Assembly (NCBI GenBank): GCA_028375605.1
Contig: JAONGR010000003.1
Location: 1-64,000, forward strand
From: Arcobacteraceae bacterium
GTDB taxonomy: Bacteria > Campylobacterota > Campylobacteria > Campylobacterales > Arcobacteraceae
Length of the DNA: 64,000 nucleotides
Direction of reading: 5' to 3'
The notes beneath the pieces are model-generated. The model was not told where the DNA came from. It saw only the letters and a list, made by a program, of their open reading frames with translations, and ran no database searches. Below are positions 51,608 through 62,213 of this stretch, piece by piece. The translations under genes were made by a program, and so were the position numbers. The first letter of the stretch is position 1; the number at the start of each line of letters is the position of its first letter.

Positions 51608-51936
51608 TGGGTAAAGCTATATTAAAATTCGTTAGATTATCTCCTATTAAAGCTAGATTAGTAGCTAGAGAAGTTCAAGGTATGAACGCTGAAGTTGCAA
51701 TTGCATCTTTAGAATTTACACCAAACAAAGCTGCTGGAATTATTTCTAAAGTTATTGCTTCTGCAGTTGCTAACTCAGGTTTAGAGCCAGAAGAAGCTAT
51801 TGTAACAAGTTGTAGAGTAGATAGAGGTCCAGTTCTTAAGAGATTTACACCAAGAGCTAGAGGTAGTGCTTCTCCAAAACATAAGCCAATGGCACATATA
51901 TATGTTGAAGTAAATGCTATAGAAGGAGACAAGTAA
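51607..51936 (+). CDS. rplV: 50S ribosomal protein L22
   Basis: [16 protein letters not shown] and [10 protein letters not shown]. Confidence 0.97.
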   Translation: MGKAILKFVRLSPIKARLVAREVQGMNAEVAIASLEFTPNKAAGIISKVIASAVANSGLEPEEAIVTSCRVDRGPVLKRFTPRARGSASPKHKPMAHIYVEVNAIEGDK

Positions 51937-52634
51937 TGGGTCAAAAAGTTAATCCTATTGGACTTAGATTAGGTATCAATAGAAACTGGGAAAGCAGATG
52001 GTTTCCAAAAAAATCTACAATGCCTGAAAACGTTGCAGAAGATAACAAAATAAGAAAATTCGTTAAAAAAGAATTATATTATGCTGGTATTGCGCAAACA
52101 CTTATCGAAAGAACTACTAAAAAAGTTAGAGTTACTATTGTAGCTGCTAGACCTGGTATTGTTATCGGTAAAAAAGGTGCTGACGTTGAAAAACTTAAGA
52201 ATAGCCTTAAAGCATTAGTTGGTAAAGATATTGCTGTTAATATTAAAGAAGAAAGAAAACCTTTCTTATCTGGACAATTAGCTGCTGAAAATATTGCACA
52301 ACAACTTGAAAGAAGAGTTGCATTTAGAAGAGCTATGAAAAGAGTTATGCAAAATGCAATCAAAGGTGGAGCTAAAGGTATTAAAGTATCTGTTTCTGGT
52401 AGACTTGGTGGAGCTGAAATGGCTAGAACTGAGTGGTATTTAGAGGGAAGAGTTCCTTTACATACATTAAGAGCTAGAATTGATTATGGATTTGCTGAAG
52501 GTCATACAACTTATGGTTGTATTGGTATTAAAGTTTGGATTTTCAAAGGTGAAGTACTTGCAAAAGGAATTCCAGTAGAAAAATCAGATGATAATGACAA
52601 GTCTAAAAGACCATCAAAAAGAAGAGGTAACTAA
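51936..52634 (+). CDS. rpsC: 30S ribosomal protein S3
   Basis: [22 protein letters not shown]. Confidence 0.97.
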   Translation: MGQKVNPIGLRLGINRNWESRWFPKKSTMPENVAEDNKIRKFVKKELYYAGIAQTLIERTTKKVRVTIVAARPGIVIGKKGADVEKLKNSLKALVGKDIAVNIKEERKPFLSGQLAAENIAQQLERRVAFRRAMKRVMQNAIKGGAKGIKVSVSGRLGGAEMARTEWYLEGRVPLHTLRARIDYGFAEGHTTYGCIGIKVWIFKGEVLAKGIPVEKSDDNDKSKRPSKRRGN

Positions 52635-52642
52635 CAATGTTA

Positions 52643-53062
52643 ATGCCTAAAAGAACTAAATATAGAAAAGAGATGAAAGGCCGAAATAGAGGTAAGTCGT
52701 TTAATGCTAACACATTAGCTTACGGAAATATCGGTATTAAAGCTTTAGAGCATGGTAGAATTGATGGTAGACAAATTGAAGCTGCCAGAATTGCTATGAC
52801 AAGAAAAGTTAATAGAACAGGTAAAATATGGATTATGGTATTCCCTGCTAAACCACTTACTGCTAAACCACTTGAAACAAGAATGGGTAAAGGTAAAGGT
52901 TCAGTTGATAAATACGTTATGAATATTAAGCCAGGTAGAATTTGTTTTGAAATGGCTGGTGTTGATGATGATTTAGCAAGAGCTGCTTTCGCACTAGCGC
53001 AAAGTAAACTTCCTTTTAAAACAAAGATTGTAACAAAAGAGGGTGAAAATGAATTATTCTGA
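52643..53062 (+). CDS. rplP: 50S ribosomal protein L16
   Basis: [17 protein letters not shown]; start trimmed to MPKRT. Confidence 0.97.
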   Translation: MPKRTKYRKEMKGRNRGKSFNANTLAYGNIGIKALEHGRIDGRQIEAARIAMTRKVNRTGKIWIMVFPAKPLTAKPLETRMGKGKGSVDKYVMNIKPGRICFEMAGVDDDLARAAFALAQSKLPFKTKIVTKEGENELF

Positions 53063-53234
53063 TATTAGCGCTAAAACTTTAGCTGAGTTAACTGAATTAT
53101 TAAAAGAGAAAAAGGTGCAACTTTTTGAACTTAGACTTAAGTTAAAAACTATGCAATTAACAAATACAAGTGAATTAAAAGCAGCTAAAAAAGAGATTGC
53201 TCAAATTCAAACTGCTATAACAGCAGCGAAGTAA
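53049..53234 (+). CDS. rpmC: 50S ribosomal protein L29
   Basis: S10 operon position and L29-like sequence. Confidence 0.94.
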   Translation: MNYSDISAKTLAELTELLKEKKVQLFELRLKLKTMQLTNTSELKAAKKEIAQIQTAITAAK

Positions 53235-53245
53235 GGATTAAAATT

Positions 53246-53503
53246 ATGAGTACACATAAAAGAGAAATCCAAGGTACTGTGGTAAAAATTGCTGGTGAAA
53301 AAACTGCTTCAATCTTAGTTGAAAGAAGAGTTATCCACCCAAGATACCACAAGACTGTAAGAAGATTCAAAAAATATTTAGTTCATGATGAAAAGAATGA
53401 ATTAAAAGTTGGAGATACAGCTATTGCAATAGAATGTAGACCATTATCTAAAACTAAATCTTTTAGATTAAAAACAATTCTAACAACAGGAGCTAACGTA
53501 TGA
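53246..53503 (+). CDS. rpsQ: 30S ribosomal protein S17
   Basis: [32 protein letters not shown]. Confidence 0.97.
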   Translation: MSTHKREIQGTVVKIAGEKTASILVERRVIHPRYHKTVRRFKKYLVHDEKNELKVGDTAIAIECRPLSKTKSFRLKTILTTGANV

Positions 53504-53868
53504 TTCAAAGTTTTTCTAGATTAAACGTTGCTGATAACACAGGTGCTAAAGAGATCATGTGTATCAAAGTTCTTGGTGGAAGTCATAGAAGATATGCTAC
53601 TGTTGGTGACGTTATCGTTGCTTCAGTTAAAAAAGCTCTTCCTGTTGGAAAAGTAAGAAAAGGTCAAGTTGTTAAAGCTGTTATCGTTAGAACTCATAAA
53701 GAAGTTCAAAGAGAAAATGGTTCATTAATTAGATTTGATGACAACGCAGCTGTAATTCTTAATGATAAAAGAGAACCTATTGGAACAAGAATTTTCGGAC
53801 CTGTTGCTAGAGAAGTTAGATACTCTGGTTTCATGAAAATTGTTTCTTTAGCTCCGGAGGTATTATAA
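53500..53868 (+). CDS. rplN: 50S ribosomal protein L14
   Basis: [27 protein letters not shown]. Confidence 0.97.
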   Translation: MIQSFSRLNVADNTGAKEIMCIKVLGGSHRRYATVGDVIVASVKKALPVGKVRKGQVVKAVIVRTHKEVQRENGSLIRFDDNAAVILNDKREPIGTRIFGPVAREVRYSGFMKIVSLAPEVL

Positions 53869-54104
53869 TGGCAACTAAGTTAAAAATTAAAAAAGGTGAT
53901 ACTGTAAAAATTATCGCTGGTGATGACAAAGGTAAGACTGGTGAAGTTTTAGCTGTATTACCTACAAAAGGTAAAGTTATCGTTAAAGATTGTAAAATCG
54001 CTAAAAAAACAGTTAAACCATCTGAAGAAAATAAAGACGGTGGATTTGTTAATAAAGAGATGCCTATTGATATCTCTAACGTATCTAAAGTAGAAGGTGA
54101 ATAA
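53868..54104 (+). CDS. rplX: 50S ribosomal protein L24
   Basis: [23 protein letters not shown]. Confidence 0.96.
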   Translation: MATKLKIKKGDTVKIIAGDDKGKTGEVLAVLPTKGKVIVKDCKIAKKTVKPSEENKDGGFVNKEMPIDISNVSKVEGE

Positions 54105-54105
54105 A

Positions 54106-54654
54106 ATGGCTGCTAGATTACTTGAAAAATATAAAAGTGAAATTAAACCAGTTTTAGAATCTGAATTTCCTCAAAACAAAATGTTAACTGCTTCTTTAGA
54201 AAAAGTTACTATTTCTGTTGGTACAGGATTTGCTATGAAAGATAGTAAATTAATGCAAAATATTGCTGATACTATCTCTTTAATTGCTGGTCAAAAAGCT
54301 GTTACTGTTATCTCTAGAAAGTCAATTGCTGGATTTAAAGTAAGAGAAGATATGCCAGTTGGTGTAAAAGTTAACCTTAGAGGTGAAAGAATGTACGAAT
54401 TTATTGATAAATTATGTTCAATCGCACTTCCAAGAGTTAAGGATTTTAGAGGTCTTGAAAGAAATGGATTTGATGGTGCAGGTAACTTTAACTTTGGATT
54501 AGATGAGCAATTAATGTTCCCAGAAGTTGAATTTGACAATGTTATTCAAACACATGGTATGAATATCTCTATTACTACAACAACAAGTAGTGATGAAGAA
54601 TCTTACAGATTATTAGAGTTAATGGGTGTACCATTTACTAAAGGGAGAGCATAA
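54106..54654 (+). CDS. rplE: 50S ribosomal protein L5
   Basis: L5 motifs; start trimmed to MAARLLEKY. Confidence 0.97.
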   Translation: MAARLLEKYKSEIKPVLESEFPQNKMLTASLEKVTISVGTGFAMKDSKLMQNIADTISLIAGQKAVTVISRKSIAGFKVREDMPVGVKVNLRGERMYEFIDKLCSIALPRVKDFRGLERNGFDGAGNFNFGLDEQLMFPEVEFDNVIQTHGMNISITTTTSSDEESYRLLELMGVPFTKGRA

Positions 54655-54839
54655 TGGCAAAGAAGTCAATGATTGCAAAACAACAAAGAACACCTAAGTT
54701 TTCAAGTAGAGCTTATACAAGATGTTCTTCTTGTGGTAGACCAAAATCAGTTTATAGAGACTTTGGTCTTTGTAGAATTTGTTTAAGAAAAATGGCTAGC
54801 GAAGGTTTATTACCTGGTGTTAGAAAATCTAGCTGGTAA
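54654..54839 (+). CDS. rpsN: 30S ribosomal protein S14 type Z
   Basis: Zn ribbon CSSCGRP...CRIC, 61 aa. Confidence 0.97.
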   Translation: MAKKSMIAKQQRTPKFSSRAYTRCSSCGRPKSVYRDFGLCRICLRKMASEGLLPGVRKSSW

Positions 54840-54866
54840 GCTAAAAAAATTTAAGGATAAAAGCCC

Positions 54867-55268
54867 ATGATGAATGATTTAATCGCAGACGCTTTAACAA
54901 GAATAAGAAATGCATCAATGAGAAAGTTAGAAGTAACTACATTGATCCATTCTAATACTGTAGAAGCACTTTGTAAAGTGTTAAAAGAAAAAGAGTACAT
55001 TGAAGATTGTAAAGTAGTTGAAACTGAAGGTTCTCCAAAAAAGAATATTAGTGTTACACTTAAATATGACGAAAATGAAAATAGTGTAATTAACGAAGTT
55101 AAAAGAATTTCTAAGTCAGGAAGAAGAGTTTATAAAGCTGCTTCTGAACTTAAGTCTTTTAAAAACGGATACGGAACAATTATTGTTTCTACTAGTAAAG
55201 GTGTTATGAGTAATGAAGAAGCTTATAAAATCAATGCTGGTGGTGAACTATTATGTTCAATTTGGTAA
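54867..55268 (+). CDS. rpsH: 30S ribosomal protein S8
   Basis: [18 protein letters not shown]. Confidence 0.97.
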   Translation: MMNDLIADALTRIRNASMRKLEVTTLIHSNTVEALCKVLKEKEYIEDCKVVETEGSPKKNISVTLKYDENENSVINEVKRISKSGRRVYKAASELKSFKNGYGTIIVSTSKGVMSNEEAYKINAGGELLCSIW

Positions 55269-55277
55269 GGAGTTAGT

Positions 55278-55814
55278 ATGTCAAGAATTGGTAAAAAAGC
55301 TATCTCAATCCCAAGTGGAGTTGAAGTAACAGTTAATAACGGTATTGTTACAGTTAAAAAAGGTTCTAAATCTATCGACGTTGATACACATAACAGAGTT
55401 GGTGTTGAAGTTGTAGATAATAATGTTAACTTTTCTTTAGTAGGTGAAGAGTCTCAAGACAGAGCTTACTGGGGAACATACAGAGCATTAACAAACAATG
55501 CTGTAATTGGTTTAAATGAAGGTTTTAAAAAATCTTTAGAGATCAATGGTGTTGGTTATAGAGCTGCTGTTAAAGGTAAAGTCTTAGAATTACAATTAGG
55601 TTTCTCTCATCCTATTAATTTTGATATCTCTGATGATATAGAAATTAATGTTGAAAAAAATATAATTAATATTAAGGGTAGTAACAAACAAGAAGTTGGT
55701 CAAGTTGCTGCAAAAATTAGAAGTTTCAGACCACCTGAACCATATAAAGGTAAAGGTGTTAAGTATACTGACGAGCATATCGTTAGAAAAGCCGGTAAGA
55801 CAGCTAAGAAATAA
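55278..55814 (+). CDS. rplF: 50S ribosomal protein L6
   Basis: [17 protein letters not shown] and [12 protein letters not shown]. Confidence 0.97.
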   Translation: MSRIGKKAISIPSGVEVTVNNGIVTVKKGSKSIDVDTHNRVGVEVVDNNVNFSLVGEESQDRAYWGTYRALTNNAVIGLNEGFKKSLEINGVGYRAAVKGKVLELQLGFSHPINFDISDDIEINVEKNIINIKGSNKQEVGQVAAKIRSFRPPEPYKGKGVKYTDEHIVRKAGKTAKK

Positions 55815-55825
55815 GGTATAAAATT

Positions 55826-56185
55826 ATGAGTAGAGCAAAAGATCTAAGTAAAAAGAATTCTTTAAGATTAAGAAGAAAAAAGAGAATTAGAGGAAGTATC
55901 AGCGGTTGTGCTGAAACTCCAAGATTAAGTATTTTTAAATCGAACAAATATTTTTATGCACAAGCAATTAACGATGTAGCTGGTACAACACTAGCTGCAG
56001 TTGATTCAAGAGCACTTAAATTATCTGTTAATAAAGAAAATGTTGTAAGTGTAGCGGCTAAATTAGCTGAAACATTAAAATCTAAAAATATTGAATCAGT
56101 TGTATTTGATAGAAATGGTTACTTGTATCATGGTGTTGTAGCAACTTTTGCTGACGCACTAAGAGACAACGGAATCAAATTATAA
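55826..56185 (+). CDS. rplR: 50S ribosomal protein L18
   Basis: [14 protein letters not shown] and [26 protein letters not shown]. Confidence 0.97.
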   Translation: MSRAKDLSKKNSLRLRRKKRIRGSISGCAETPRLSIFKSNKYFYAQAINDVAGTTLAAVDSRALKLSVNKENVVSVAAKLAETLKSKNIESVVFDRNGYLYHGVVATFADALRDNGIKL

Positions 56186-56191
56186 GGGGCA

Positions 56192-56635
56192 ATGATGGCA
56201 ATTAATAGAGATGATTTCGAAGAAGCTATTGTTAAAATAGGTAGAGTTACAAAAGTTGCTAAAGGTGGTAGACGATTTAGATTTACTGCTTTAGTAGTTG
56301 TTGGTGATAAAAACGGTACAGTTGGTTTTGGTGTTGGTAAAGCTAAAGAAGTTCCTGATGCTATTAAAAAAGCATTAGATGACGCATTTAAATCTTTAGT
56401 TACTGTTAAACTTAATGGTTCAACAATTAACCACGATATTGAATATAAATATAACGCAAGTAGAATCTTACTTAAGCCTGCATCTGAAGGTACAGGACTT
56501 ATTGCTGGTGGAGCCGCTAGACCTGTTCTAGAGCTTGCTGGTATTACAGATATTATTGCGAAGTCATTAGGATCTAATAACCCTAATAACCTTGTTCAAG
56601 CTACTGTTGAAGCATTAGCTAAGATAAAAGGATAA
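56192..56635 (+). CDS. rpsE: 30S ribosomal protein S5
   Basis: [38 protein letters not shown]. Confidence 0.97.
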   Translation: MMAINRDDFEEAIVKIGRVTKVAKGGRRFRFTALVVVGDKNGTVGFGVGKAKEVPDAIKKALDDAFKSLVTVKLNGSTINHDIEYKYNASRILLKPASEGTGLIAGGAARPVLELAGITDIIAKSLGSNNPNNLVQATVEALAKIKG

Positions 56636-56639
56636 TAAT

Positions 56640-57041
56640 ATGTCAATTTTACAAGATTTACAACCAGCTGATGGTAGTACAAAAAATCGAAAAAGAGTAG
56701 GTAGAGGTCAAGCTTCTGGTACTGGTAAGACTTCTGGTAGAGGTCAAAAAGGGCAAAAGTCTAGATCTGGTTATAAGATCAAAAGACATTTTGAAGGTGG
56801 TCAAATGCCACTTCAAAAGAGAGCTCCAAAAATTGGATTTCACTCAAGAGTTGCTAAACCTTATTCTATTAATGTAGATAAAGTTGTTAAAGTAGCAAAT
56901 CTTGAAGAAATTACATTGGAAACAATTAAATCTGTATATAAATTATCAAAAGAAGTTACTAAAGTTAAACTAATTGGTTCAACTACTAGTGAATTAGCTT
57001 CTAAGATAAAAGACGAAAACGTTACATACACAGGTAAGTAA
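56640..57041 (+). CDS. rplO: 50S ribosomal protein L15
   Basis: [30 protein letters not shown]. Confidence 0.97.
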   Translation: MSILQDLQPADGSTKNRKRVGRGQASGTGKTSGRGQKGQKSRSGYKIKRHFEGGQMPLQKRAPKIGFHSRVAKPYSINVDKVVKVANLEEITLETIKSVYKLSKEVTKVKLIGSTTSELASKIKDENVTYTGK

Positions 57042-57046
57042 TTCTT

Positions 57047-58309
57047 ATGAATAAAGATCTATTAAATAAGATTTTAATTACATTAGGTTTTATTTTAATA
57101 TACCGAATACTGGCATATGTGCCAGTACCAGGTGTAGATTTAACAGTGGTTAAAGAATTCTTCGACACTAACTCAAACAACGCATTAGGTTTAGTAAACA
57201 TGTTCAGTGGGAACGCGGTTGAAAGACTAAGTATTATCTCATTAGGTATCATGCCTTACATTACTGCCTCAATTATTATGGAATTATTAGCTGCAACATT
57301 TCCTGCTCTTGGAAAAATGAAAAAAGAGAGAGACGGAATGCAAAAGTATATGCAAATCATTAGATATGCAACTATTGTTATTACATTTGTGCAAGCGATT
57401 GGTGTTTCTATGGGATTAAATTCTCTTACTGGAAGTTCTGGTCAAAGTGCAATTATGATTGATATGGATACTTTTGTTGCTGTTTCGACTATTTCTATGA
57501 TAGCTGGTACAATGATGTTGATGTGGATTGGTGAACAAATCACACAAAGAGGTATTGGTAACGGTATTTCATTAATCATTTTTGCTGGTATTGTTTCGGC
57601 AATTCCAAGTGCAATTGGTGGTACTATTGATTTAGTTAATAATGGTCAAATGAACTTTTTAACAGTATTAGCTATTTTAGTTGTTATTTTAGGTACTGTT
57701 GGTGCTATTATATATGTTGAATTAGGGGAAAGAAGAGTTCCTGTTTCATATAGTAGAAAAGTAATCATGCAAAATCAAAGTAAAAAAATTATGAATTATA
57801 TTCCTATTAAAGTAAATTTAAGTGGTGTTATTCCTGTAATTTTTGCAAGTGCGATTTTAATGTTTCCAGCTACTATTTTACAAGGAACACAAAACGAAAC
57901 TTTAATTGCTGTTGCTGATTATTTAAATCCTAATAGTTATACTTTTAATTTTATTACGTTTTTATTTGTTGTATTCTTTGCTTATTTTTATGCTTCTATT
58001 ACATTTAATGCAAAAGATATATCAGAAAACTTAAAAAAACAAGGTGGATTTGTACCAGGTATTTCTCCTGGAATGGGTACTCAAAAGCTTTTAAATGAAG
58101 TTGCAAGTAGATTAACTTTTTGGGGTTCAATTTATCTTGGTATGATTGCTACTGTGCCATGGCTTATTGTTAAAGCTATGGGTGTTCCATTTTTCTTCGG
58201 AGGAACGGCTGTTTTAATTGTAGTTCAAGTTGCTATTGATACTATGAGAAAAATTGAAGCACAACAATACAATGACAAATATAACACTCTTAGTGCGACT
58301 GGTCTATAA
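57047..58309 (+). CDS. secY: Preprotein translocase subunit SecY
   Basis: Multi-TM; ITQRGIGNGISLIIFAGIV. Confidence 0.97.
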   Translation: MNKDLLNKILITLGFILIYRILAYVPVPGVDLTVVKEFFDTNSNNALGLVNMFSGNAVERLSIISLGIMPYITASIIMELLAATFPALGKMKKERDGMQKYMQIIRYATIVITFVQAIGVSMGLNSLTGSSGQSAIMIDMDTFVAVSTISMIAGTMMLMWIGEQITQRGIGNGISLIIFAGIVSAIPSAIGGTIDLVNNGQMNFLTVLAILVVILGTVGAIIYVELGERRVPVSYSRKVIMQNQSKKIMNYIPIKVNLSGVIPVIFASAILMFPATILQGTQNETLIAVADYLNPNSYTFNFITFLFVVFFAYFYASITFNAKDISENLKKQGGFVPGISPGMGTQKLLNEVASRLTFWGSIYLGMIATVPWLIVKAMGVPFFFGGTAVLIVVQVAIDTMRKIEAQQYNDKYNTLSATGL

Positions 58310-58316
58310 GTAAATT

Positions 58317-59078
58317 ATGGCAATTCCATTAAGAAAAGCTACTGACATTGAGAAACTTCGCACAGCTGGTAAAGCAGTTGCTGCGACTCTAGATCATCTT
58401 GAAAAAAACGTTAAAGCAGGTATGACACTTTTAGAAGTGGATGCTATGGGTGAAAAGTATTTAAGAGCTTTAGGTGCAAGACCTGCATTTAAAGGGCTTT
58501 ATGGTTTCCCAAATGCTGTATGTACATCTTTAAATGAAGTTGTTATTCATGGTATGCCTACTGATGAAGTTTTAAAAGAAGGTGATATCCTAGGAATCGA
58601 TATAGGTAGTGAAATTGACGGTTGGTATGGTGATGCTGCTATTACAATGCCAATCGGTAAAATAAGCAAAGAAGATGAAGCTCTTATAGCTTGTAGTAAA
58701 GATGCTTTGTATCATGCGATTGATATCATAAGAGATGGTATGAGATTTAAAGAATTAAGTTTGGCACTAGAAGAGTTTATTACAGGACGTGGATACGTTC
58801 CTTTAGTAAAATTTTGTGGACATGGTATCGGGCGAGAGCCTCATTGTGATCCTGAAGTACCAAACTATCTTGATAGTCCAAATCCTAAACAAGGACCTAA
58901 AATAAAAAATGGAATGATTTTTTGTTTAGAGCCTATGATATGTCAAAAAGATGAAGAGCCTATAATTGATGAGAATGATAAATGGTCTGTACGAAGTACA
59001 GATGGTTTACGCACAAGTCATTATGAGCATCAAGTTGCTATTGTAAATGGCAAAGCTGAAATATTAACTAAACTGTAA
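58317..59078 (+). CDS. map: Type I methionine aminopeptidase
   Basis: NEVVIHGMP, GWYGDAAIT and CGHGIGREPHCDPEVPN. Confidence 0.96.
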   Translation: MAIPLRKATDIEKLRTAGKAVAATLDHLEKNVKAGMTLLEVDAMGEKYLRALGARPAFKGLYGFPNAVCTSLNEVVIHGMPTDEVLKEGDILGIDIGSEIDGWYGDAAITMPIGKISKEDEALIACSKDALYHAIDIIRDGMRFKELSLALEEFITGRGYVPLVKFCGHGIGREPHCDPEVPNYLDSPNPKQGPKIKNGMIFCLEPMICQKDEEPIIDENDKWSVRSTDGLRTSHYEHQVAIVNGKAEILTKL

Positions 59079-59095
59079 GTTAGAAGGGATAGAAA

Positions 59096-59314
59096 ATGGC
59101 AAAAGATGATGTAATTGTTGTTGATGGTAAAGTGAAAGAAGTTTTACCAAATGCAACATTTAAAGTTGAGCTTGATAATGGTCATATTGTATTATGTCAT
59201 ATATCAGGTAAAATGAGAATGCACTATATTAAAATTCTTTTAGGTGATACTGTAAAAGTTGAAATCACTCCTTATTCATTGGATAAGGGAAGAATCACAC
59301 ATAGATATAAATAA
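59096..59314 (+). CDS. infA: Translation initiation factor IF-1
   Basis: [43 protein letters not shown]. Confidence 0.97.
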   Translation: MAKDDVIVVDGKVKEVLPNATFKVELDNGHIVLCHISGKMRMHYIKILLGDTVKVEITPYSLDKGRITHRYK

Positions 59315-59330
59315 AATATCTAAGTAATTA

Positions 59331-59365
59331 AAAAAGGGAGAAAGTGGAAACTTTCTCCCTTTTTT
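59331..59365. terminator. Terminator after infA
   Basis: aaaaagggagaaag-tggaa-actttctcccttttt. Confidence 0.88.
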
Positions 59366-59377
59366 TATGTCAAATTT

Positions 59378-59614
59378 TTAGCTTACAGGAATCTTCGTTT
59401 TTTCTTGACTAATTCTTTCTTCTAATTTTTGTTTTTGATCTATTAAAAACATTATATTTTCTTTTAATGCTTTTCTATCTTGATAAGATTCGATAATAAA
59501 TTCATACAATTTAGGTCTGTTTTTTTTCCAATTATGTAGTGTTGTTTTATTTACTTCAAGATCAATTTCCATTTTACGTAGACTGGGAGTATTTTTTACT
59601 TGCGGTGCTGTCAT
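59378..59614 (-). CDS. Small HTH protein (78 aa)
   Basis: SLRKMEIDLEVNKTTLHNWKKNRPKLYEFI resembles an HTH; C-terminal helix. Confidence 0.65.
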   Translation of the reverse strand: MTAPQVKNTPSLRKMEIDLEVNKTTLHNWKKNRPKLYEFIIESYQDRKALKENIMFLIDQKQKLEERISQEKTKIPVS

Positions 59615-59656
59615 TGTTATCCTTAAATTATTTCATACTGGATTGTACAACTATAT

Positions 59657-59707
59657 GGAACAAAAGTCAAATAAAAATTATAATTTGTTCCGTTTATTGG
59701 AACAAAT
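59657..59707. promoter_or_regulatory. Triple GGAACAAA operator-like motif
   Basis: GGAACAAA at 59657, TTTGTTCC at 59684, GGAACAAA at 59699; last two form a palindrome with 9-bp arms, 59683-59707. Confidence 0.65.
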
Positions 59708-59741
59708 AATCTCAAAAGGTTAATTTTGTATAATTTCTTTG

Positions 59742-60392
59742 ATGAATATTACAGAAAAAGTAAAAATAGAATTATTACAGATTTTAAAAATGAAAAAAAT
59801 ATTTGGTTTAGAGTATATGAATCAGCTGGATTTTCAAAACTACACAAGTATGGAAAGTAATTTACCTTCTAGCTTAGAAGTATTAAATGAGTATGTATCA
59901 AATTGTTCATTATGTGAGCTCTCAAAGGTTAAAACCTCTACCTCTTTTGTAAAAGGAAATATGAATAGTAAAATACTAATTGTTACTTTAAATGATACAT
60001 TAGATAAAGAAAAAGAGTTTACTTATGTTGAGAATACATTTCAAGAAGTATTAAAACTTAGTATTAATGATATATACATGACAAATATATTAAAATGTAA
60101 TACAGATAAATATAAAGAAAATTTTGACACAGAAGTATCAAAATGTATTCATTATCTTGAGCAACAGATTAGTTTGATTAGACCTGAAATTATTATCACA
60201 TTTGGAACATCATTTAAATATATGATGGAAAATAAGGATGTACTTACTGATATATCTGGTAATTTGTACAATTATAGAGGCATTAAACTTATCCCTTTAC
60301 TTGGCATAGATTTTATTAGTAAAAATCCATCGTATAAAAAAAGAATGTTTAATGATATAATAAAAATAAAAAATATAATGGATGAAAAATGA
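59742..60392 (+). CDS. Uracil-DNA glycosylase family protein (type 4-like)
   Basis: CSLCELSKVKT, MTNILKCNTDKYKENFDTEVSKCIHYLEQQISLIRPEIIITFG. Confidence 0.8.
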   Translation: MNITEKVKIELLQILKMKKIFGLEYMNQLDFQNYTSMESNLPSSLEVLNEYVSNCSLCELSKVKTSTSFVKGNMNSKILIVTLNDTLDKEKEFTYVENTFQEVLKLSINDIYMTNILKCNTDKYKENFDTEVSKCIHYLEQQISLIRPEIIITFGTSFKYMMENKDVLTDISGNLYNYRGIKLIPLLGIDFISKNPSYKKRMFNDIIKIKNIMDEK

Positions 60393-61492
60393 AAAATATA
60401 AGTGCTTTAATAGTTGTTTTATTGATGTTGGTAGGTTGTACTGAAGTTAAGGAAAGTATAAAGACACCGGATATTGTTGTTGCCCAGCCTAAAGCTGTAG
60501 TTGTTCCTAAAGTAGAATTTATTGAGGAAGTTAAAAGCACTCCTATATTAGTAGAAAAAGAAAAACACACAGATACTTTATCGATAATTTTCTCTTCTCA
60601 AAATATAGGTAAATACGCACTTGAGGCAACAAATAGTATTAATACTTATTTATTGGATCAAAATAAAATGTTTAATTTTAAAGTATATGATTTAGAAGTA
60701 CAAAATAAGCAAAATTTATATAAAGCTATTTTAGAAATTCAAAAAGAGAAAATAACTAAAGTAATTGCGATGATTACAAAGGAAGAATTAAAATCACTTA
60801 ATGAGATAGATAATGTGAATAATATTCAATTTTACTTTCCTTTGATTAATAAATATGATGTAAAAAATATAGAAGAGTTAAATAATATAAATTTTACATT
60901 TGGAGCAATAAGTTATAAAAAACAATTTGAGGAATTGATAAAATATTCGGCGAATACAAATTTAGTAGAATTTTATGGAAATTCAGGGATAGGTAGAACT
61001 TTGCATTCATATTTAGAAAATGTAAAAGTAAAATTTTCTAAAAAGATAGATGATAATAATGGTAGGTATAAATCTTTTTTAGAAAATAATTCAAGATTAA
61101 ATAATAGTGTTGTTTTATTAAATACACCAATCATTAAGAGTTCAATTTTGCTATCTGCAATAAATGCACAGGAATTAAGTATTGTGTCTATTTTATCAAC
61201 TCAATTAAACTATACACCTTTACTTTTCTCACTTACACAAAGACATGATCGTAAAAAATTAATTATTGCAAATTCAATTGGTAGTATTCCTACTGAATTA
61301 GATGAGTATAATAATTTAATAGGGAATAATTTAAATTATAGTTGGGTTAATTATGCAACTATTGTTGGAGTAGAATATTTAACGAATGGAAATATAGATA
61401 TTTTTAAAGATTTATCATTGGTTGATAATCAAGTAGAATATCCAGTAAATTTATATAAGGTTGGAAATAACTCTTTTAAACGAATAAAATAA
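60389..61492 (+). CDS. Hypothetical lipoprotein
   Basis: Lipobox LLMLVGC; periplasmic-binding-like remainder. Confidence 0.7.
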   Translation: MKNISALIVVLLMLVGCTEVKESIKTPDIVVAQPKAVVVPKVEFIEEVKSTPILVEKEKHTDTLSIIFSSQNIGKYALEATNSINTYLLDQNKMFNFKVYDLEVQNKQNLYKAILEIQKEKITKVIAMITKEELKSLNEIDNVNNIQFYFPLINKYDVKNIEELNNINFTFGAISYKKQFEELIKYSANTNLVEFYGNSGIGRTLHSYLENVKVKFSKKIDDNNGRYKSFLENNSRLNNSVVLLNTPIIKSSILLSAINAQELSIVSILSTQLNYTPLLFSLTQRHDRKKLIIANSIGSIPTELDEYNNLIGNNLNYSWVNYATIVGVEYLTNGNIDIFKDLSLVDNQVEYPVNLYKVGNNSFKRIK

Positions 61493-61514
61493 ATTCTTTA
61501 AGAATTTATTTTAT
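61484..61514. terminator. Perfect palindrome containing the stop codons of both convergent genes
   Basis: ATAAAATAAATTCTT-t-AAGAATTTATTTTAT. Confidence 0.7.
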
Positions 61515-62129
61515 GTGATTTAGTATTTGCGTTAAGTCTTTTGTATCGATAATAATATTTGCTTCTTTTTTAAGAATATCTTTTGCACAAAAGGCTATTC
61601 TTGTATCAGCTTGTGCAAACATACTTCTATCATTCGCTCCATCTCCTACAACTAAAGTATCTTCTCTTGATATTCCAAGAATATTTTGAAGTCTTTGAAT
61701 CATATCACCTTTACTATAATCGAACATCATATCTCCACCAACTAAACCAGTTAGAACTCCATCTTTATGATGTAAAACATTTGAGAAATCTGCATCTAGT
61801 CCTAAAATATCTTTTGCAGGACTAGTTCCTACTCTAAATCCTCCAGAAAAACAGATGACTTTATATCCTTTAGCTTGAAGTGCAGGTACTATTTCAAGAG
61901 CACCTGGCATTAAAGGTAAGTTTTTACCTATTTCTACTACTTTATCATAATTTAGACCTTTTAAGAGTTCTACTCTTGTAATTAAACTCTCAAAGAAATC
62001 TAACTTACCATTCATCGCTAAGTCAGTTATCTCTGCTACTTCTTTTTCTAAACCAAGTTCAGCTGCAAAAAAGTCTATTGTTTCACCATCCATTAATGTA
62101 GAATCAAAATCAAATACTGCTAATTTCAT
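61506..62129 (-). CDS. serB: Phosphoserine phosphatase
   Basis: AVFDFDSTLMDGETID and VVGDGANDRSMFAQA. Confidence 0.93.
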   Translation of the reverse strand: MKLAVFDFDSTLMDGETIDFFAAELGLEKEVAEITDLAMNGKLDFFESLITRVELLKGLNYDKVVEIGKNLPLMPGALEIVPALQAKGYKVICFSGGFRVGTSPAKDILGLDADFSNVLHHKDGVLTGLVGGDMMFDYSKGDMIQRLQNILGISREDTLVVGDGANDRSMFAQADTRIAFCAKDILKKEANIIIDTKDLTQILNHIK

Positions 62130-62213
62130 TATTTATACCTTTTGTGTTATAATATTAGCAATTATATCAACACTTTCGTTAGAAATTGATTTATTAATAA
62201 AGGTTAAACATAG

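Noticed and set aside
50422-52363. Antisense ORFs in the S10 operon (50422-50775, 51675-51944, 52079-52363)
   Set aside because: Lie opposite highly conserved ribosomal protein genes; no independent signals.
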